A DNA stretch of 18,367 nucleotides, taken from assembly GCA_047619315.1 (NCBI GenBank), contig JBLHKB010000068.1, positions 1 to 18,367 on the forward strand. Direction: 5' to 3'. This DNA comes from JBCCRV01 sp047619315. GTDB taxonomy: Bacteria > Myxococcota_A > Polyangia > Polyangiales > Houyiibacteriaceae. This document shows, piece by piece, positions 1-7,455 of the stretch; the first letter of the stretch is position 1, and the number at the start of each line of letters is the position of its first letter. The notes under the pieces are model-generated. The model was not told the origin of the DNA. It saw only the letters and a program-made list of their open reading frames with translations, and ran no database searches. The translations under genes were made by a program, and so were the position numbers.

Positions 1-85
1 TTTGGACCTCGAGGCTGTGGGGCGCGCCCACCATCTCCTCAAGAAGCGTTCGAGCGTTTCCAACGCGCGCGTACAGACGACACAT
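1..85 (-). CDS. Class II glutamine amidotransferase, N-terminal fragment (YafJ-like), cut by window edge
   Basis: Reading the minus strand from an ATG at 85-83 gives 28 residues that begin MCRLYARVGN and end SLEVQ before the window stops. Class II (Ntn-type) glutamine amidotransferases of the YafJ group start with MCRL(F/Y) and have an A/S-L-x-V/A-Q segment near residue 25-30, which this matches. In that family Met1 is removed and Cys2 becomes the nucleophile that releases ammonia from glutamine; Cys2 is present here. The acceptor substrate of YafJ-type proteins is not well established. The gene is divergent from recC, with the repeat block between them. No strong ribosome-binding site is visible upstream of the ATG. 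Only the first tenth or so of the protein is present, so the family call rests on a short motif. Confidence 0.6.
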   Translation of the reverse strand, partial: MCRLYARVGNARTLLEEMVGAPHSLEVQ

Positions 86-117
86 AGCTAGAGTTATCCG
101 GCGGATGCCCACCAACG

Positions 118-161
118 TCAATCGAGCGAATTGGGGACCATCAATCGAGGGAATTGGGGAC
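118..161. repeat. Two 21-nt direct repeats ending in TTGGGGAC
   Basis: Positions 118-138 and 141-161 are the same 21-nt sequence with a single C/G mismatch (at 127 and 150), offset by 23 nt. Both contain GAATTGGGGAC. The second copy runs directly into the left arm of the inverted repeat at 155-230, so this pair is part of one compound structure and not an isolated duplication. Confidence 0.85.
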
Positions 162-230
162 GGGGTCATGACTATGACTCTATGATGACCCTACGCACCT
201 CCAAGGGTCATAGTCATGACCCCGTCCCCA
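155..230. repeat. 24-bp perfect inverted repeat with 28-nt loop (REP/MITE-like hairpin)
   Basis: Positions 155-178 are the exact reverse complement of 207-230 (24 bp, no mismatch), separated by 28 nt. The arms hold GGGGACGGGGTCATGAC and its complement. Inside, 185-192 (ATGACCCT) can alternatively pair with 204-211 (AGGGTCAT), so a second, mutually exclusive 8-bp hairpin exists. There is no T-tract after the stem in either direction, so it is not an intrinsic terminator. Long hairpins with GGGGAC cores in intergenic DNA are typical of REP-type elements mobilised by RAYT (Y1 tyrosine) transposases. That assignment is inference, since no transposase is in the window. Confidence 0.8.
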
Positions 231-324
231 CGCACGCGGTCCCCTCCCCACGCACGCGGTCCCCGGTCCCCACGCACGCGGTCCCCGTCCCCACGCACGC
301 GGGCCCCGTCCCCACGCACGCGTA
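224..324. repeat. Five-copy ~21-bp tandem array, core CACGCACGCG
   Basis: The core CACGCACGCG starts at 229, 249, 271, 292 and 313, giving periods of 20, 22, 21 and 21 nt. Copies are joined by C/G-rich linkers of the type GTCCCC. The first copy overlaps the right arm of the 24-bp inverted repeat, so the array looks like an extension of that element. On the minus strand each unit reads as CGCGTGCG followed by TGGGGAC, the same core as in the direct repeats at 118-161. Small period changes suggest slippage or unequal exchange. Confidence 0.85.
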
Positions 325-359
325 GCATGGGGCGGTGATGTAAAGCGGGACGAATCGCA

Positions 360-419
360 TTGGGTTCACGCGTGCTCGCCCCGAACCGGACGTTCACCCC
401 GAGCCTTGAACGAACCCAA
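360..419. promoter_or_regulatory. Spaced 8-bp inverted repeat in the recC upstream region
   Basis: TTGGGTTC at 360-367 is the reverse complement of GAACCCAA at 412-419, with 44 nt between the arms. The stretch 325-472 is the only non-repetitive DNA between the repeat array and recC, so it should contain the recC promoter, but I see no convincing -35/-10 pair. The inverted repeat could be an operator or could be chance. Confidence 0.2.
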
Positions 420-472
420 AGAGCCCAGCCAATGACAATTGAGACAAGCGAAGTGTTGTGCCACCGTAGCCC

Positions 473-3400
473 GTGCTCCGCCTCGTCTACGCCAACCAAA
501 CCGAAGCACTCCTCGAAGCCTTCGTGGACCGCGTACGCGAGCAACGTCGCCAAACGTCGCCCCTCGTCCCTATCGAGCTCATCGTTCCCGGCCGCCACGT
601 GGAGCGTTTCCTCGAAGTCCGCTGCGCCGAAGCGATGGGCGTCGCGGCGAATTTCCGCTTCCACCGCCTTGAGTCTTTTGCGGCCAAGTGGGTCTCGAAG
701 CGTGGGGACTACCCTCTCGGCCGCCGCAGCTTCGAAGCCGCCACGCTGGCTGTGCTCCTCGATGACGCGGCCCTCGCGCAACCTGAGCTCTCACCTCTGC
801 TCCAATACCTCGACGCTGCCCTCAGCGAAGGCGCTCGCGATGCAAGTCGCGCCCAGCTGGCTATGCGCATGGCCACGCTCTTCGAGGGCTACGCGCTCTC
901 GAGGCCGGCGCTCCTCAAGGTCTGGGAAGGTGACTCCGGGAACCTCGGGCTCCCAGCGAATGCGACACCCGCGCAGCTCGACGACGCCATCTGGCAGCGC
1001 GCCCTCTACCGCGAAGTCCGCCGTCGCAGCGAGCGCCGTCCTCTTGCCGCTCACCTTCGTGCGCTGAGTGGCCAACAAGGGGGCCCTCTGCCGGAAGTTC
1101 TCCACGTCTTCGGGCTCAGCTACGTCGCGCCGGTTTACTCGTGGCTCTTCGCAGCCCTCGGAGAGCGCACGGAGCTCGCGCTCTACACACTGAACCCGTG
1201 CATGGAGTTCTGGGAAGACCTTCCCAGCGAACACGAGCGTTCCCGCGTATTGCCCACGCGTCAGAGCGCTCGCGGCGACACGGATGTCGAAGAGCATCCG
1301 CATCTCCTCGGTGACGACCCGCCGGCGCTCACGTTTTGGGGCCGCCCCGGCCGCGAGCATGTGCTCCTTCTCAACGAGATGAGCGGCGCCGACTTCGAGC
1401 CGCGCTTCATCGACCCAGGTCACGCCACCGTCCTCGCGCGCATGCAGAAAGACATCCTCGAGCGCACCCTTCGCACCGCACCTGGGCCCGCGGACGGCTC
1501 TGTTGTTGCGACGGAGTGCCCCAACGTACGACGCGAGCTGGAGGTCACAGCCGAAGCGATCTGGTCCGCCGTACGCGAAGATCCCACCCTTCGCTTCAAC
1601 GACATCGCGGTCTTCGTTCCGCCCTCGGATCGCAGCGCGTACTTGCCGCACCTCAGCGCCATCTTTCGCGAAGCTCAGGACCTCCCCCACCACGTCGTCG
1701 ACCTGCCGCTTTTGAGCGAGAGCCGCATCGTCGAAGCGGCGGCTCTCCTCGTCGACCTGCCCACAAGCGCCATGCGCCGCCCCGATCTCCTCGAAGTGTT
1801 GATGCACCCCGCCACGCACACCCCCAAAGCGGGCAGCGCCTCCTGGGCGTCCCTCATCGACTCCTTGGGCATCTTCCATGGCCTCGACGCAAGCGACCAC
1901 GAAGGCACGTACATCAAGAGCGACTTGGTGAGCTGGGATCAAGGCGTGCGCCGCTTATCCCTCGGCGCCTTCATGGATGAAGACGCGTCCATCGTCGTGG
2001 GTGATGAGCGCTACTTTTCCGCGACCACTCACAGTGACGACGAAGGCCCCTGGCTCGCCGCGCTTATCCGTTCCCTCTGCGCCGACGTGAAGTTCGCCCG
2101 TGAGGCGCGCCTCCCCATCGCCGACTGGAGCGTGTTCTTCGCGGGCATGTTCCGCGCCTACCTTCGCCCCAGCGACTCCCGCGAAGAGTCTGAACTACGC
2201 CGCTGCCTTCAGGCCGCTGACGCGCTGGGGGAGGGTGGCCTCGTCGAGCCAGTCGGCTTTCGTCTAGCGGCGGAACTTCTTCGTGCGGCCCTCGATCGGC
2301 TCGGCGGCGCGCGTGGTGAATACCTTGCAGACGGCGTCGTCGTTTCGGCCCTGGCGCCGATGCGTGCGATCCCTTTTCGGCGCATCTTCGCCCTCGGGCT
2401 CGGCGAAGGGCGGTTTCCCTCCTCGGAGCGCCGCGATCCGTTGGACCTCCGCGGCGTCAAGCGTGCCCTCGGTGATGTCTCCCCCAGTGAGCGCGACAAG
2501 TACGTCTTCCTGGAGGCGCTGCTCTCCGCCCGCGACTCATTTCACGTGAGCTGGGTGGCGCGTGACCCATTGACGGGAGATGCCATCCCGCCTTCGCCGG
2601 TAGTGGGTCGTCTCCTCGACATGATGGAGCGTCACTATGTCCTGCCCGAAGATCACGCGTTGGTTCGCCGCCGCACGACGCTCCGGCGTCACGAAGGCGC
2701 GCGTGCGGACGCGGCGCTCCGAGAGAGCGTCGCCGAAGCCAAAGCCGCGGCCGCGCCCCAGCGCCTTGACCTCCGCGAAGACGTGGCGCTTCGCGACCTG
2801 CTGGCGCTCTCGGCTCTGCCCACTCGCCGCAGCGATACCGTCCGCGAGATCAGCCTGGCGTCTCTGCGCTACTTCCTCGAAGCCCCCGCCCAGGGCTGGG
2901 CGCGCGCCGTCCTTCGCCTCGACGACCAGCGCGAAGAAGCGCGCTCCGGCAAGAGCGACGAGCCCCTCCGTGCCGAAAAGCTCGATCGCAGCAAAGTGTT
3001 GAGAAGCGCTTTCGAGACCGGCCTCCGTGAGCGCCGCAAGCCGCTGAGCGTGTACGACGAGGAGGTCCCGCGTTTGGCGGCGATGGGCCGCTGGCCCCTG
3101 GGGATTCTGGCGGAGCGTGCTCGCGAAGACGACGCGAAGAACCTTGAAGCCTGGCAGCGTGCCTACATGAGCGCCGTGCATTCTCACAGTGAGCCGACGC
3201 GTGTTCGCTTTGGAAGCGGCCGGGCCCACGGTGAGAGCGCGATCGTCCGCCCCGCCATCGAGATCGAAGTCGAGCTCGAAGGTCGCGTCGTTCCCATCCG
3301 TCTCGTCGGCCGCACCGAAGCCCTCGTCGAAGAAGGCCACTCGTCACTCCTCCTTCTCGCGCGGTCTGCACCGCCCGGCGGCAAGCTGCTCAATGAGCGC

Positions 3401-3859
3401 CTGCGCTACGCGCTGCGCGGCTACCTCGACGCCCTCGCCCTGGCGGCGGACCCCGGGGCTACTTCGAAAGACGCCGCAGGCGCGCGTTCCCATCGAGCCC
3501 TCGTTCTCTACAGCGGCGACGCCGCGCGGGAAGCGTCGACGCGATTCACCGGCATGACCCAGGACGAAGCACGCAGCAGGTTAGGTCGTCTCGTCTCCTC
3601 GCTCTTGCGCCGAGAGCACGCCTACTATCTCCCGTGCCAAGCCGTATTCCGCCTCGCGCGCAGTTGGGCCACGGCGACGCCGGAGAAACTTCACCAAGCG
3701 AGCGTCGCGTGTCGCCGAGGCAGCATACCCCAGTGGGGGCCCTTGCGCGGAGCTGACCAGCTACCCTTTCTTGAGCCGGAGGATGCCTTTCTACTGGCCC
3801 TCGAACGCTTCAACCCCTTCTTCGCCGCGGCGCAGATGAACGAAGGGGGTGCCACGTGA
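473..3859 (+). CDS. recC: RecC subunit of exonuclease V (RecBC helicase-nuclease)
   Basis: 1128 residues, close to E. coli RecC (1122). Start is GTG at 473; an in-frame TAG at 467-469 rules out any earlier start, and the protein opens MLRLVYANQ, like MLRVYHSN in E. coli. Colinear RecC segments seen: the N-terminal inactive helicase fold (GVAANFRFHRLESF at residues 56-69; TLFEGYALSRP at 135-145), the VFGLSYVAPVY and LNPCMEFWEDL block (nt 1110-1225), ALAPMRAIPFRRIFALGLGEGRFP (nt 2347-2418, given here only as a landmark), and SERDKYVFLEALLSAR. No Walker A is present, as expected for RecC. The C-terminal nuclease-like fold (roughly residues 920-970) has lost the catalytic acidic and lysine residues. 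RecC holds RecB, splits the strands and scans for Chi. Its stop overlaps the recB start by 4 nt. Positions that read Chi in E. coli are partly changed (see findings). Confidence 0.95.
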   Translation: MLRLVYANQTEALLEAFVDRVREQRRQTSPLVPIELIVPGRHVERFLEVRCAEAMGVAANFRFHRLESFAAKWVSKRGDYPLGRRSFEAATLAVLLDDAALAQPELSPLLQYLDAALSEGARDASRAQLAMRMATLFEGYALSRPALLKVWEGDSGNLGLPANATPAQLDDAIWQRALYREVRRRSERRPLAAHLRALSGQQGGPLPEVLHVFGLSYVAPVYSWLFAALGERTELALYTLNPCMEFWEDLPSEHERSRVLPTRQSARGDTDVEEHPHLLGDDPPALTFWGRPGREHVLLLNEMSGADFEPRFIDPGHATVLARMQKDILERTLRTAPGPADGSVVATECPNVRRELEVTAEAIWSAVREDPTLRFNDIAVFVPPSDRSAYLPHLSAIFREAQDLPHHVVDLPLLSESRIVEAAALLVDLPTSAMRRPDLLEVLMHPATHTPKAGSASWASLIDSLGIFHGLDASDHEGTYIKSDLVSWDQGVRRLSLGAFMDEDASIVVGDERYFSATTHSDDEGPWLAALIRSLCADVKFAREARLPIADWSVFFAGMFRAYLRPSDSREESELRRCLQAADALGEGGLVEPVGFRLAAELLRAALDRLGGARGEYLADGVVVSALAPMRAIPFRRIFALGLGEGRFPSSERRDPLDLRGVKRALGDVSPSERDKYVFLEALLSARDSFHVSWVARDPLTGDAIPPSPVVGRLLDMMERHYVLPEDHALVRRRTTLRRHEGARADAALRESVAEAKAAAAPQRLDLREDVALRDLLALSALPTRRSDTVREISLASLRYFLEAPAQGWARAVLRLDDQREEARSGKSDEPLRAEKLDRSKVLRSAFETGLRERRKPLSVYDEEVPRLAAMGRWPLGILAERAREDDAKNLEAWQRAYMSAVHSHSEPTRVRFGSGRAHGESAIVRPAIEIEVELEGRVVPIRLVGRTEALVEEGHSSLLLLARSAPPGGKLLNERLRYALRGYLDALALAADPGATSKDAAGARSHRALVLYSGDAAREASTRFTGMTQDEARSRLGRLVSSLLRREHAYYLPCQAVFRLARSWATATPEKLHQASVACRRGSIPQWGPLRGADQLPFLEPEDAFLLALERFNPFFAAAQMNEGGAT

Positions 3860-6800
3860 TTCGGCGATACCCGCGGCCCGCTATTCTCGACCGTCTCCCA
3901 GAGGGGCGCTTCGCCGCCATCGAGGCGTCGGCGGGCACCGGAAAGACGTTCACCCTTGAGCACCTCTTCGTCGACAAGATCATCGCCGGCGCTCGCGTCG
4001 ACGAAGTCCTCGTCGTCACCTTCACAGAGAAGGCCACGCGGGAAATGACACGCCGTGTTCGGGAGACGCTCTCGCGCATCGTGCGCATGGAGAAAGAAGC
4101 GTCCGCGGATGAACCCGCCTGGCTCATCGACGACGCCGCGCGCGCTCGGCTCATGGACGCACTCGTCGGCTTTGAGCGCGCACCCATCTCCACCATCCAC
4201 GGTTTCTGCCAGCGCATCCTCAGTGACCACGCGTTCCGCTCCAAGCGCCCCTTTGGCCACGAGCTTGTCGAACCCCGCCGTGCCTTCGGCGCAGCGTTCC
4301 GCGATGAGCTGCGTTCGCTCTTGGCCCAAGACTCCACGGAGCGCCGCGTGCTCCTGGGTGTCCTCGAGAGCATCGACGTCGACCGCCTCGAGAGCCTGCT
4401 TTACCGCTGGCATCACGAGCGCGGTCGCGTGCACCCCGCATGGGATGAAGAGCGCTTCGCCTCGGCGCTCCAGAGGGTGAGCGAAACGCCGCTCGTGGAC
4501 CTCGCGAAGGGCGGCGTTCGTCGAAGCGACGTACTTCAGCGAATCACCAAAGAGCTCGAAGCGCTGCAAACACTCGCGCGCAAGCACGCTGGTGGCGACG
4601 TCCTCGAAGGCCTCCTCGCCATCGATCGCTGGGGCCGTCGCCAGGTCGTGCAAAACGAAGGCGCGCGCCTTTGGGTCCCGGCGCGCCTGATGGACGCGCC
4701 GGAGGCCCAGGCTTTGGTTCTCGATCTCCTTAGCGTGGCGCCCCCGCTCTTCGGCGTCCTTGTTCATCGCCTCGTTCCACGTGTTGCTGAGCGCCTTCAA
4801 GCGCAGAAAGCGGAACGCTTTCAGCTCGACTTCGATGACATGCTCAGCCTTGTCGCTAAAGCCGTCCACGACCCGAACGCCGGACCCTTCGTCGAAGCGC
4901 TCCGCGCCCAATACCGACACGCGCTCGTCGACGAGTTTCAGGACACCGACGATATCCAGTGGTCCATCTTTCGGAAGCTCTTCGTCGACGAAGGGGCCAC
5001 CGGTACCTTGACCATCATCGGTGACCCCAAGCAGGCCATCTACGGGTTTCGAAACGCCGACGTCCACACCTACTACGAAGCCCGCGACGTGCTCACACGC
5101 GGAAACGCCGTCGTTCATCTCGAAGAATGCTACCGCTCCACGTCGCGCCTCATCGAGACCTATAACCACATTTTCACCGGCGCCGATGAAGGCGAGGGCT
5201 TCTTCCAGGGCACAGTTCGCTACGATCATCCCGTGCGCGCTGGCGACCCTTCTCGCCGCCTCCTCGACGAAGAGGACCACGACGCACCTTCACTGATGTT
5301 GTGGCAGCCCGCCGGCGAAGAAAAGCCCGCCGCCGCCGATATGCGCCGCGCCCTTGGCGCCCGGATTGCCGACGAAGCCCGCAAGATTGCGGCGGGCTCT
5401 CTTCGCATGCACATCGACGGCGTCACGCGACCCATCCGCTACTCGGACATGCACGTGCTGGTGCGAAACGCCCACGAAGCCGACGCCATCGCCGCTGAAC
5501 TCACCTATGCCGGCGTGCCCTTTGCGTTCTTCAAGCAAGACGGCCTCTTCGAAACCGGTGAAGCTCGCGCGCTCCTCGATGTGCTCCAAGCCGTCGCCGA
5601 CCCAAGTGACGGTGCCACGCGACTGCGGGCCTGGCTGAGCGACTTCTTTGAGGTCCCCCTCGAAGACGTCGAAGCTTGCCGGAGCGCGGATGCGCAAAAT
5701 CCCCTCGTCGCGCGACTGCACTCCTGGCACCGCCGAGCCGAGCGTCGCGAGACGGGTCTGCTGCGCGCTATCCTCGTCGAGTCTGGCCTCGTGCGTCGCC
5801 TGCTCTACCGCCCCCATGGTGCGCGCGCGTTGACGAACTACGAACACCTCGTCGAGATCCTCATCGAAGAACGCGGGGCCAGCGCAGACATTCACGAGAG
5901 CATCGCGCTTCTTCAGGCGTTCATCGACGGGCGCGCGGAACCCGTGCGCGGAGGCACGGTGCAGCGCGCTGCGGGTGAGGGCGACGCGGTCCAGCTCCTG
6001 ACGATGCACAAAGCGAAAGGTCTCGAAGCGCCGGTCGTCTTTCTCGCCGGTGGATTCACGCGCTCCGGCTCGAGGAGTCCGTACGAGCCCGTCGTCGCGT
6101 ACGCCGTCGACGAAGATGTGCGCGTTCGCGAAGCCTGGCTACCGCCACTCCCCACCGAAGCCGCCGCGCGCGCCGAAGAAGAAGCGCGTGAAGAAGACGA
6201 ACGCCTTCTCTACGTCGCCATCACACGCGCCAAAGGACGTCTCTATGCGCCCTACTTTGGTGCGCCACCAGCGAGCCACGCCGGACTCTTGGGCGCCCGC
6301 CGTCGTTACGGGCCGCTCCAAGGTCCCTACCGGTGGCTCGACACGCGTCTGGAGCAGCTGGCGCTTTCGGGCTTCATCGATGGCACCAAAGTCGAGTACG
6401 AGGTGCTTCCCATCGAGCTGAAAGTCGAACCAGCGCCGGCAGCACCGGTCGCCCCACCGGAGCCGGCGACGGGGCCCGTGCCTGACTTTGATGCTCTTCG
6501 CGCGGCGCATGCCGGCTTCACCATCACCTCCTACACGCGCATCAAAGCGTCCGCCGACGCGGGCTATATTCCGCCCCCAACGGCGATGGACGATGCCAAG
6601 CCCGAAGAGTTCGCCGGCGAGGAACGTCCGATGGAGGGCGCTGAGGAAGCCGAGTCCGAGTCCGACCTCGCCACCCTGCCGGGCGGCGCTGGCATGGGCA
6701 TCTTCCTTCATGAAGTTCTTGAGCACTTGGACTTCGAGCGCCTCGGGGAGCTGCCCGAGGAAGAGTGGATCGCGGAGAGCGCGCCTTGGCTCCAGCAAAG

Positions 6801-7371
6801 TGCGCGTCGCCAGGGCATCGACGACGTGCATGTGAAGCCCGCGGCGAGTCTACTGTGGCGTGCCCTGCGAGCGCCCATTGAGCTCGGCGACGAGGCGTTC
6901 CCGGGCGGCCTCGCGAGCATCAAAAACAAGAGCGCCGAGATGGAGATCTTTTACCCCATCCCCGAAGCGGACCATCCACCACTCGGTCAGCTCGCGCCTC
7001 ACGCGATAAGGCGCGGCGTCATCCGGGGCATCGTCGATCTCGTGTTTGAGCACGCCGGCAAGACCTACTTTCTCGACTGGAAGAGCGATCGCGTCGCCCT
7101 CGATGGGTCCGGCCTTTCGGAGCACGTCGCCACCAACTACGGCCTACAAGCGCGTCTCTACACCCTCGGCGTCGTGCGAATGCTCGGTCTGAGCGATGAG
7201 GTCTCCTACGAAGCGAAATTCGGCGGGCTCGTCTACGCATTTCTCCGCGCCGGCGCCGCAGGCATCGTCTTCGACCGGCCCCCGTGGTCTGAAGTGCTCG
7301 CCTGGGATGACGAACTCCGCCACGCAGACCGTCCTTTTGGCTACGAGATCACCAGCGTGGCAAAACGCTGA
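3856..7371 (+). CDS. recB: RecB subunit of exonuclease V: 3'-5' helicase plus nuclease
   Basis: 1171 residues (E. coli RecB 1180). Start is GTG at 3856, overlapping the recC TGA; GAAGGGGG at 3842-3849 is a good ribosome-binding site. Superfamily 1 helicase motifs: Walker A ASAGTGKT with Lys30; VTFTEKAT; Walker B LVDEFQD with D359/E360; GDPKQAIYGFR; LLTMHKAKGLE; and YVAITRAK near residue 786-793. A Pro- and acid-rich linker (about 855-940) leads to a RecB-type PD-(D/E)XK nuclease: His952 (FLHEVLEH), Asp1061 (IVDLVFEH), Asp1074 and Lys1076 (LDWKS), then QARLY. These match E. coli His956, Asp1067, Asp1080 and Lys1082, so nuclease and ATPase should both be active. The RecB-type motifs and the RecC partner argue against AddA. 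It would unwind and resect broken DNA ends and load RecA. No recD follows. Confidence 0.95.
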   Translation: MIRRYPRPAILDRLPEGRFAAIEASAGTGKTFTLEHLFVDKIIAGARVDEVLVVTFTEKATREMTRRVRETLSRIVRMEKEASADEPAWLIDDAARARLMDALVGFERAPISTIHGFCQRILSDHAFRSKRPFGHELVEPRRAFGAAFRDELRSLLAQDSTERRVLLGVLESIDVDRLESLLYRWHHERGRVHPAWDEERFASALQRVSETPLVDLAKGGVRRSDVLQRITKELEALQTLARKHAGGDVLEGLLAIDRWGRRQVVQNEGARLWVPARLMDAPEAQALVLDLLSVAPPLFGVLVHRLVPRVAERLQAQKAERFQLDFDDMLSLVAKAVHDPNAGPFVEALRAQYRHALVDEFQDTDDIQWSIFRKLFVDEGATGTLTIIGDPKQAIYGFRNADVHTYYEARDVLTRGNAVVHLEECYRSTSRLIETYNHIFTGADEGEGFFQGTVRYDHPVRAGDPSRRLLDEEDHDAPSLMLWQPAGEEKPAAADMRRALGARIADEARKIAAGSLRMHIDGVTRPIRYSDMHVLVRNAHEADAIAAELTYAGVPFAFFKQDGLFETGEARALLDVLQAVADPSDGATRLRAWLSDFFEVPLEDVEACRSADAQNPLVARLHSWHRRAERRETGLLRAILVESGLVRRLLYRPHGARALTNYEHLVEILIEERGASADIHESIALLQAFIDGRAEPVRGGTVQRAAGEGDAVQLLTMHKAKGLEAPVVFLAGGFTRSGSRSPYEPVVAYAVDEDVRVREAWLPPLPTEAAARAEEEAREEDERLLYVAITRAKGRLYAPYFGAPPASHAGLLGARRRYGPLQGPYRWLDTRLEQLALSGFIDGTKVEYEVLPIELKVEPAPAAPVAPPEPATGPVPDFDALRAAHAGFTITSYTRIKASADAGYIPPPTAMDDAKPEEFAGEERPMEGAEEAESESDLATLPGGAGMGIFLHEVLEHLDFERLGELPEEEWIAESAPWLQQSARRQGIDDVHVKPAASLLWRALRAPIELGDEAFPGGLASIKNKSAEMEIFYPIPEADHPPLGQLAPHAIRRGVIRGIVDLVFEHAGKTYFLDWKSDRVALDGSGLSEHVATNYGLQARLYTLGVVRMLGLSDEVSYEAKFGGLVYAFLRAGAAGIVFDRPPWSEVLAWDDELRHADRPFGYEITSVAKR

Positions 7372-7455
7372 CTCGTTAGACTCGATCGCCGCCGTTTATC
7401 CCATATGTGGCATTTATTTCCCCTTTGGTGCGGACATCGATAGCATTTTGGGTCA
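7372..7455 (+). promoter_or_regulatory. AT-richer gap, likely promoter of the hsp70-polB pair
   Basis: The 84 nt between recB and the Hsp70-like gene are clearly poorer in G+C than the flanking genes, especially 7395-7426 (TTTATCCCATATG, ATTTATTTCCCC). TTAGAC at 7376-7381 resembles a -35 element, but no hexamer at the proper spacing looks like a good -10. There is no hairpin with a T-tract, so recB is not visibly terminated and read-through into the next gene is possible. I infer a promoter from composition only. Confidence 0.3.

Noticed and set aside
1..91. Plus-strand frames that stop at 85-87 or 89-91, as if an upstream gene ended here.
   Set aside because: Neither tail resembles a known protein end, while the minus-strand reading has a family-specific MCRLY start.
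224..324. Short regular repeats suggestive of a CRISPR array.
   Set aside because: Period is ~21 bp with C/G-rich linkers of about 10 nt that are also repetitive; there are no unique spacers and no cas genes.
131..325. Plus-strand open frame of 64 codons with repeated VPTHA.
   Set aside because: It is only a translation of the hairpin and tandem repeats, with no ribosome-binding site and no plausible protein character.
791..1942. 383-codon minus-strand open frame.
   Set aside because: It lies fully antisense to recC, whose family match is clear; high GC creates long antisense frames.
3691..5280. 529-codon minus-strand open frame across the recC/recB junction.
   Set aside because: Antisense to confirmed RecC and RecB coding sequence, with no recognisable domain.
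3856..7371. Assignment of this gene as addA.
   Set aside because: Residue spacing of the helicase and nuclease motifs matches RecB almost one to one, and its partner matches RecC, not AddB (no active nuclease or Fe-S cysteines).
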